Part shown: positions 60,771 through 64,000 of the stretch, piece after piece | Position numbering within the stretch: position 1 is the first letter of the stretch | How the letters are laid out: every line of letters starts with the position of its first letter | From: Fervidicoccus fontis Kam940 | Lineage (GTDB): Archaea; Thermoproteota; Thermoprotei_A; Sulfolobales; Fervidicoccaceae | Length of the DNA: 64,000 nt | Assembly (NCBI RefSeq): GCF_000258425.1 | Contig: NC_017461.1 | Coordinates: forward strand, 248,001-312,000 | Direction: 5' to 3' | Translations under genes and position numbers: made by a program | The notes under the pieces: generated by a model | The model's input: only the letters and a program-made list of their open reading frames with translations | What the model was told of the DNA's origin: nothing | Database searches by the model: none

Positions 60771-61835
60771 TTGAGTTTATTTAAATTAGGAAAGCTACCA
60801 AACGATATATTTGATAGAATTATCTATCCAAATATAGGTCTACTCAGAGATAATGTTATGGTAAGGCCCAAGCATGGAGTTGATGTTGGAGTTTTCGACA
60901 TTGGCGAATATTCAATCATCGTAAAGACAGATCCGGTTTTTGTTGTACCAGAATACGGATGGGAAAAAAGCGCATGGTTTGCAGTTCATATACTTGCCAG
61001 CGATGTTTCAACAAGCGGGAATCCCGCACAATATATGGCAATAGACCTTAATTTGCCTAAAAAAATTACAAAAGAGCAATTTTCGGTATTATGGAGCAAA
61101 ATTAGTGATGAATGTAAAAAGCTTGGCATTTCAATTGTAGCCGGTCATACTGGAATATATGATGGTACAGATTATCCTATGATAGGTGGCGCAACAGTAC
61201 TTTCAGTAGCAAAAAAAGGTAATTATGTCACCACAGAAATGGCTGAAGAAGGAGATTTGATCCTAATGACAAAGGGACCTGCTATAGAAGCAGTAGGGAT
61301 ACTTTCTACTATGTATCCGGAAATTGTTGAAAAAGAAGGAGGAAATGAGCTGAGAAGAAAAGGAGAGAGTTTTTTCTATAAAATGAGCGTTGTAGAAGAC
61401 GCACTAAGTTTGTCATCATTAGGTTTAAGAACTGCTATAACTAGCATGCATGACGCTACCGAATATGGAGTATGGGGTGCACTACACGATATATCAAGAG
61501 CTAGCAATTCTTTAGTAGAAATTCAGGAAGAATCTCTTTTTATTGATGATGATGTTGAAAAAATATTGAGAATTTTCGAAGAAAAAACCAAAATCCCAAT
61601 AGACCCATATGCTTCAATAAGCGAAGGCACATTGATTGCTACCGTTAAGAAAGAATATGCTGATCAAGCTATTGATGTTCTTTCTAGAAAAGGAATTAAA
61701 GCAGGTATAATTGGAAGAATTAGAGAGAAAGGAAAAAGAGGGGTATATATAAAAGGTAAAAATACTATTAAAGAATTAAAATTTCCAGAGGAGGATCCCT
61801 TTTGGAAAGTATTTTTTGCTTTAAATAAAAAATAA
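60771..61835 (+). CDS. AIR synthase-related (PurM/HypE/ThiL superfamily) protein
   Basis: 354 residues from TTG 60771, with AAGGTGA five bases upstream. The N-terminal half has VKTDPVFV and LASDVSTSGNPAQYMAIDL, and later GGATVLS and LMTKGPAIEAVGIL, which are superfamily ATP-binding and dimer motifs. It lacks the C-terminal PRIC-type Cys motif of HypE, so it is not a hydrogenase cyanation protein. Archaeal relatives are annotated only as AIR-synthase-like. ATP-dependent chemistry on a small molecule is inferred. Confidence 0.8.
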   Translation: MSLFKLGKLPNDIFDRIIYPNIGLLRDNVMVRPKHGVDVGVFDIGEYSIIVKTDPVFVVPEYGWEKSAWFAVHILASDVSTSGNPAQYMAIDLNLPKKITKEQFSVLWSKISDECKKLGISIVAGHTGIYDGTDYPMIGGATVLSVAKKGNYVTTEMAEEGDLILMTKGPAIEAVGILSTMYPEIVEKEGGNELRRKGESFFYKMSVVEDALSLSSLGLRTAITSMHDATEYGVWGALHDISRASNSLVEIQEESLFIDDDVEKILRIFEEKTKIPIDPYASISEGTLIATVKKEYADQAIDVLSRKGIKAGIIGRIREKGKRGVYIKGKNTIKELKFPEEDPFWKVFFALNKK

Positions 61836-61863
61836 AATCATCACGCAAAAGAAAGGGTTTAAA

Positions 61864-63168
61864 ATGAGTTCAAAACCTGAAGTTCCTAGAGGGTTCAGAG
61901 ACTTTCCGCCAGAGGTTATGGAACTAAGATTAAAAGTTATAAATACAGTAAGAAATATTTTTGAAATTAATGATTTTCCGCCAATGGATACTCCTTCAAT
62001 TGAATATTGGGAAACCTTGGCTGGAAAGTATGGTCCAGAAGCTGAAAACAAGCTAATTTGGAGATTTAAGGATCCTTTTAGTGAAAAAGAGTATGCTTTA
62101 AGATACGACTTAACTGTACCATTAGCTAGGTATGTAGCATCACATCCTGAGCTTCAGCTACCTTTTAAAAGGCACCAAATTAGCTATGTATGGAGACATG
62201 AAGAACCACAGAGAGGAAGATATAGAGAATTCCTTCAGGCAGATATCGATACAGTAGGTTCAAAATTTGTAGAATCTGATGCCGAAATAATAAATACAAT
62301 GAGTTTAGTTCTAGAAGAGCTTGGCTTAGACGACTTTATAGTTAAGATTAACCATAGAAAAATCCTTTATATAATATTCGAAAAAAGACTTGGAAGTAAC
62401 GTGACGTCAGTTTTGAGAGCTATTGATAAACTAGATAAAATAGGAATTGATGGAGTTATATTAGAATTGCAGAAAATTGGGTTGGACGAATCCAGTATAA
62501 ATTGGATTATAAATCTCATAAGCAACAGAGATTCGATAGATAACTTAGAAAACATAAAAAAGAATCTCGTCGAATTCGATTTTTCGCTCGAAGATCCATT
62601 AAATGAGCTAATAGAATTTAGAGAGTTTTTGGCTCATAGAAAACATATAGTGTTCGATTTAAGTCTTGTAAGAGGGTTGGATTATTACACTGGCATTATA
62701 TTTGAAATTTCTCTGGAAAAGGGAAGTCCTGGTTCGATAGCAGGAGGAGGCAGATATGACAATCTTATTAAGATGTTTAAAGGAAGCGATCTTCCAGCTA
62801 CAGGGGGTAGTCTGGGCATAGAAAGAATTTTTGATGTACTTGAAGAAAGAAATATAACGAGTAAATTTAAGAAGAAAAATAAGGTTTTTATTATCACTTT
62901 AAATGAAGATAGCTATAAATACGCATGGAACTTTTCATATGAGCTAAGAACAAGAGGTATTAAAACTGAAATTGATTTAATGAGAAGGAATGTTGATAAA
63001 CAGAAGAAGAAAGGTGCTTCTGAAAATATTTTATTCCATGTATATATAGGCAAGAAAGAAAAAGAAGGAAGATACATAACCATTGTAGAAAGAGATACAG
63101 GTAAAAGGCTAGAGCTTCCTTATGATAAGGCAATTGATTACATATTGATTCAATTAAAAGAGAGGTAA
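61864..63168 (+). CDS. hisS: histidyl-tRNA synthetase
   Basis: 434 residues. Class II motif 2 SYVWRHEEPQRGRYREFLQADID, histidine-specific RGLDYYTGIIFE and GGGRYDNLI, motif 3 ATGGSLGIERI, and a C-terminal anticodon-binding domain. The N-terminus PRGFRDFPPEVM and DLTVPLARYVA are conserved. Charges tRNA-His. AAAGGG lies upstream of ATG 61864. Confidence 0.97.
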   Translation: MSSKPEVPRGFRDFPPEVMELRLKVINTVRNIFEINDFPPMDTPSIEYWETLAGKYGPEAENKLIWRFKDPFSEKEYALRYDLTVPLARYVASHPELQLPFKRHQISYVWRHEEPQRGRYREFLQADIDTVGSKFVESDAEIINTMSLVLEELGLDDFIVKINHRKILYIIFEKRLGSNVTSVLRAIDKLDKIGIDGVILELQKIGLDESSINWIINLISNRDSIDNLENIKKNLVEFDFSLEDPLNELIEFREFLAHRKHIVFDLSLVRGLDYYTGIIFEISLEKGSPGSIAGGGRYDNLIKMFKGSDLPATGGSLGIERIFDVLEERNITSKFKKKNKVFIITLNEDSYKYAWNFSYELRTRGIKTEIDLMRRNVDKQKKKGASENILFHVYIGKKEKEGRYITIVERDTGKRLELPYDKAIDYILIQLKER

Positions 63169-63176
63169 ATGTAAAG

Positions 63177-63401
63177 ATGAAGAGGTTAATAGATGTAAGA
63201 GAAGGAGAAAAAGTAAAAATTGTTAGAATTGATGCTGGCGAAGAAGCTGTAAAAAAACTTTTGAGATTGGGAATTATTCCAGGAACCGAGGTTGAAGTTA
63301 TAAAAAACAATTATGGTCCTTTGCTTGTAAAAATAAGAGATTTAAATATTGCAATCGGTAGGGGGATTTCTCAAAAAATATTGGTTGAAGAAACGCAATG
63401 A
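63177..63401 (+). CDS. FeoA-domain protein
   Basis: 74 residues: an SH3-like FeoA domain (VREGEKVKIVRIDAGEEAVKKLLRLGIIPGTEVEVI) with the closing GRGISQKILVE. FeoA proteins usually regulate the FeoB ferrous iron channel; some stand-alone copies link to metal-dependent regulators. No FeoB is in the window. Eight bases after the hisS stop, so probably co-transcribed. Confidence 0.88.
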   Translation: MKRLIDVREGEKVKIVRIDAGEEAVKKLLRLGIIPGTEVEVIKNNYGPLLVKIRDLNIAIGRGISQKILVEETQ

Positions 63402-63444
63402 TGTTATTCTTCAAAATTTTAATTAAAAAATTTGTTTATGGATT

Positions 63445-64000
63445 TTATAATAATTTTTTAATCCATTCAATGTTATTATCTCTCATCCTTTGGATTTCTA
63501 AAATCCCTTCTCCGTTTATATTGCTAAATCTTCTTTGGATTTTAATATAATCTTCAATAGGTTTAATTTTTCCTTCTTTTATTACAGGCATGCTAGGACC
63601 TGAAACTCTCAACTTGTTATCAAAGTACTCATAGAGTATCCACATGCCAGTCTCTACAGCCAGTCTTGCTACTTCTACGGTTTTCGATGCATCAAATCTC
63701 CATCCTACAGGACAAGGAGAATGTAACTGAATAAATCTAAATCCTCTAATTTCTTGAGCTTTTTTAAGTTTTTGATAAAGATCTTGCGGATATGCAATGC
63801 TTGCAGTAGCGACATATGGAACATTATGAGCAATCATTATTCTTGCTACATCTTTTTTAGGTTCGCTCTTTCCATATACGGGAGTTGTAGTTGTCCAAGC
63901 CTTTATTGGTGTAGAACTGCTTCTTTGTATTCCTGTATTCATATATGCTTCATTATCATACATTATATATATTATGTCTTCGTTTCTTTCTGCAGCCCCA
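63445..64000 (-). CDS. 2-oxoacid:ferredoxin oxidoreductase beta subunit, C-terminal part
   Basis: The frame is open to the right edge (through 63999) and the ATG at 63963 is internal, in EDIIYIMYDNEAYMNTGIQRS, the core ThDP/metal-binding NEAY(M/S)NTG motif. The C-terminal half follows with PVYGKSEPKKDVARIM and LHSPCPVGW. Typical of pyruvate:ferredoxin oxidoreductase PorB. It oxidatively decarboxylates a 2-oxoacid and reduces ferredoxin. About 185 residues are visible; the N-terminus and partner subunits are outside. Confidence 0.92.
   Translation of the reverse strand, partial: GAAERNEDIIYIMYDNEAYMNTGIQRSSSTPIKAWTTTTPVYGKSEPKKDVARIMIAHNVPYVATASIAYPQDLYQKLKKAQEIRGFRFIQLHSPCPVGWRFDASKTVEVARLAVETGMWILYEYFDNKLRVSGPSMPVIKEGKIKPIEDYIKIQRRFSNINGEGILEIQRMRDNNIEWIKKLL

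Noticed and set aside
1-64000. CRISPR arrays, rRNA genes, replication origin
   Set aside because: No spaced direct repeats of CRISPR type, no rRNA sequence, and no Cdc6/Orc1 gene or origin-box clusters were seen.

Overview
The window is AT-rich (roughly one third G+C by eye), densely coded archaeal DNA. The gene content points to a thermophilic crenarchaeote (Thermoprotei). It includes a pyrB-pyrI-pyrK-pyrC-pyrD cluster with separate pyrF-pyrE, a ThiD-ThiN fusion, a RIO2 kinase, an archaeal Sm-like protein, a DUF460 protein, archaeal-type MetK, an HMG-CoA synthase/thiolase/DUF35 cluster, an intron-containing tRNA-Tyr and C/D box sRNAs. Low-GC lineages such as Fervidicoccus or Caldisphaera would fit, but the order cannot be fixed from this sequence. 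Start sites usually follow a GGTGA-type ribosome binding site, often with TTG or GTG as start codon. In many genes an in-frame GTG lies inside the ribosome binding site itself, so the longest reading frame overstates the protein; the starts given here were chosen with that in mind.

Layout. 1-8.2 kb: the end of a Gfo/Idh/MocA oxidoreductase, a candidate structured RNA, a frame-interrupted geranylgeranyl-reductase-like gene, aldo/keto reductase, ThiD-ThiN, a metallo-beta-lactamase-fold protein, two divergent ribbon-helix-helix proteins, tRNA-Tyr, an ABC-2 exporter and RNase HI. 8.2-8.6 kb: a 340-bp element with terminal inverted repeats. 8.6-16.8 kb: ferredoxin, MarC, glutaminase-type amidotransferase, hydrolase, HypA plus a Mrp-type ATPase, a complete ECF transporter with a QueT-like S component, tRNA-Arg and an amino acid permease. 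17-22.8 kb: de novo pyrimidine synthesis. 22.8-26.5 kb: remnants of an IS200/IS605 element, an orphan nitrate/sulfonate-type ABC ATPase, MscS, a tRNA-Lys 3' fragment, Sm-like protein and an UPF0282 protein. 26.5-39.2 kb: methyltransferase, NFACT/RqcH-like protein, CBS pair, MetK, DUF460, RIO2, four consecutive four-CBS proteins, Mut7-C and AMMECR1.

39.3-39.7 kb holds a second copy of the 340-bp element in opposite orientation, followed by a C/D sRNA. 40-49.1 kb: DNA ligase, coiled-coil protein, secreted Lon-like protease, family 4 uracil-DNA glycosylase, polyprenyl-phosphate glycosyltransferase, metallophosphoesterase, a C/D sRNA, a radical SAM protein and a methyltransferase. 49.2-56.8 kb: a complete dipeptide/oligopeptide-type ABC importer (binding protein, two permeases, two ATPases). 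57.5-64 kb: the first steps of the mevalonate pathway, a thioredoxin-fold protein with HPYH in place of CPYC, an AIR-synthase-like protein, HisS, a FeoA-domain protein and the C-terminal part of a 2-oxoacid:ferredoxin oxidoreductase beta subunit.

Taken together the genes suggest a peptide- or amino-acid-using anaerobe with its own UMP, AdoMet and isoprenoid synthesis (inference). The points most worth following are the inverted 340-bp elements 31 kb apart, the four-gene CBS operon, the thiolase lacking its catalytic Cys and GHP His, the HPYH thioredoxin-fold protein, the tRNA-Lys fragment that looks like an attachment-site scar, and an apparent ACG start codon.
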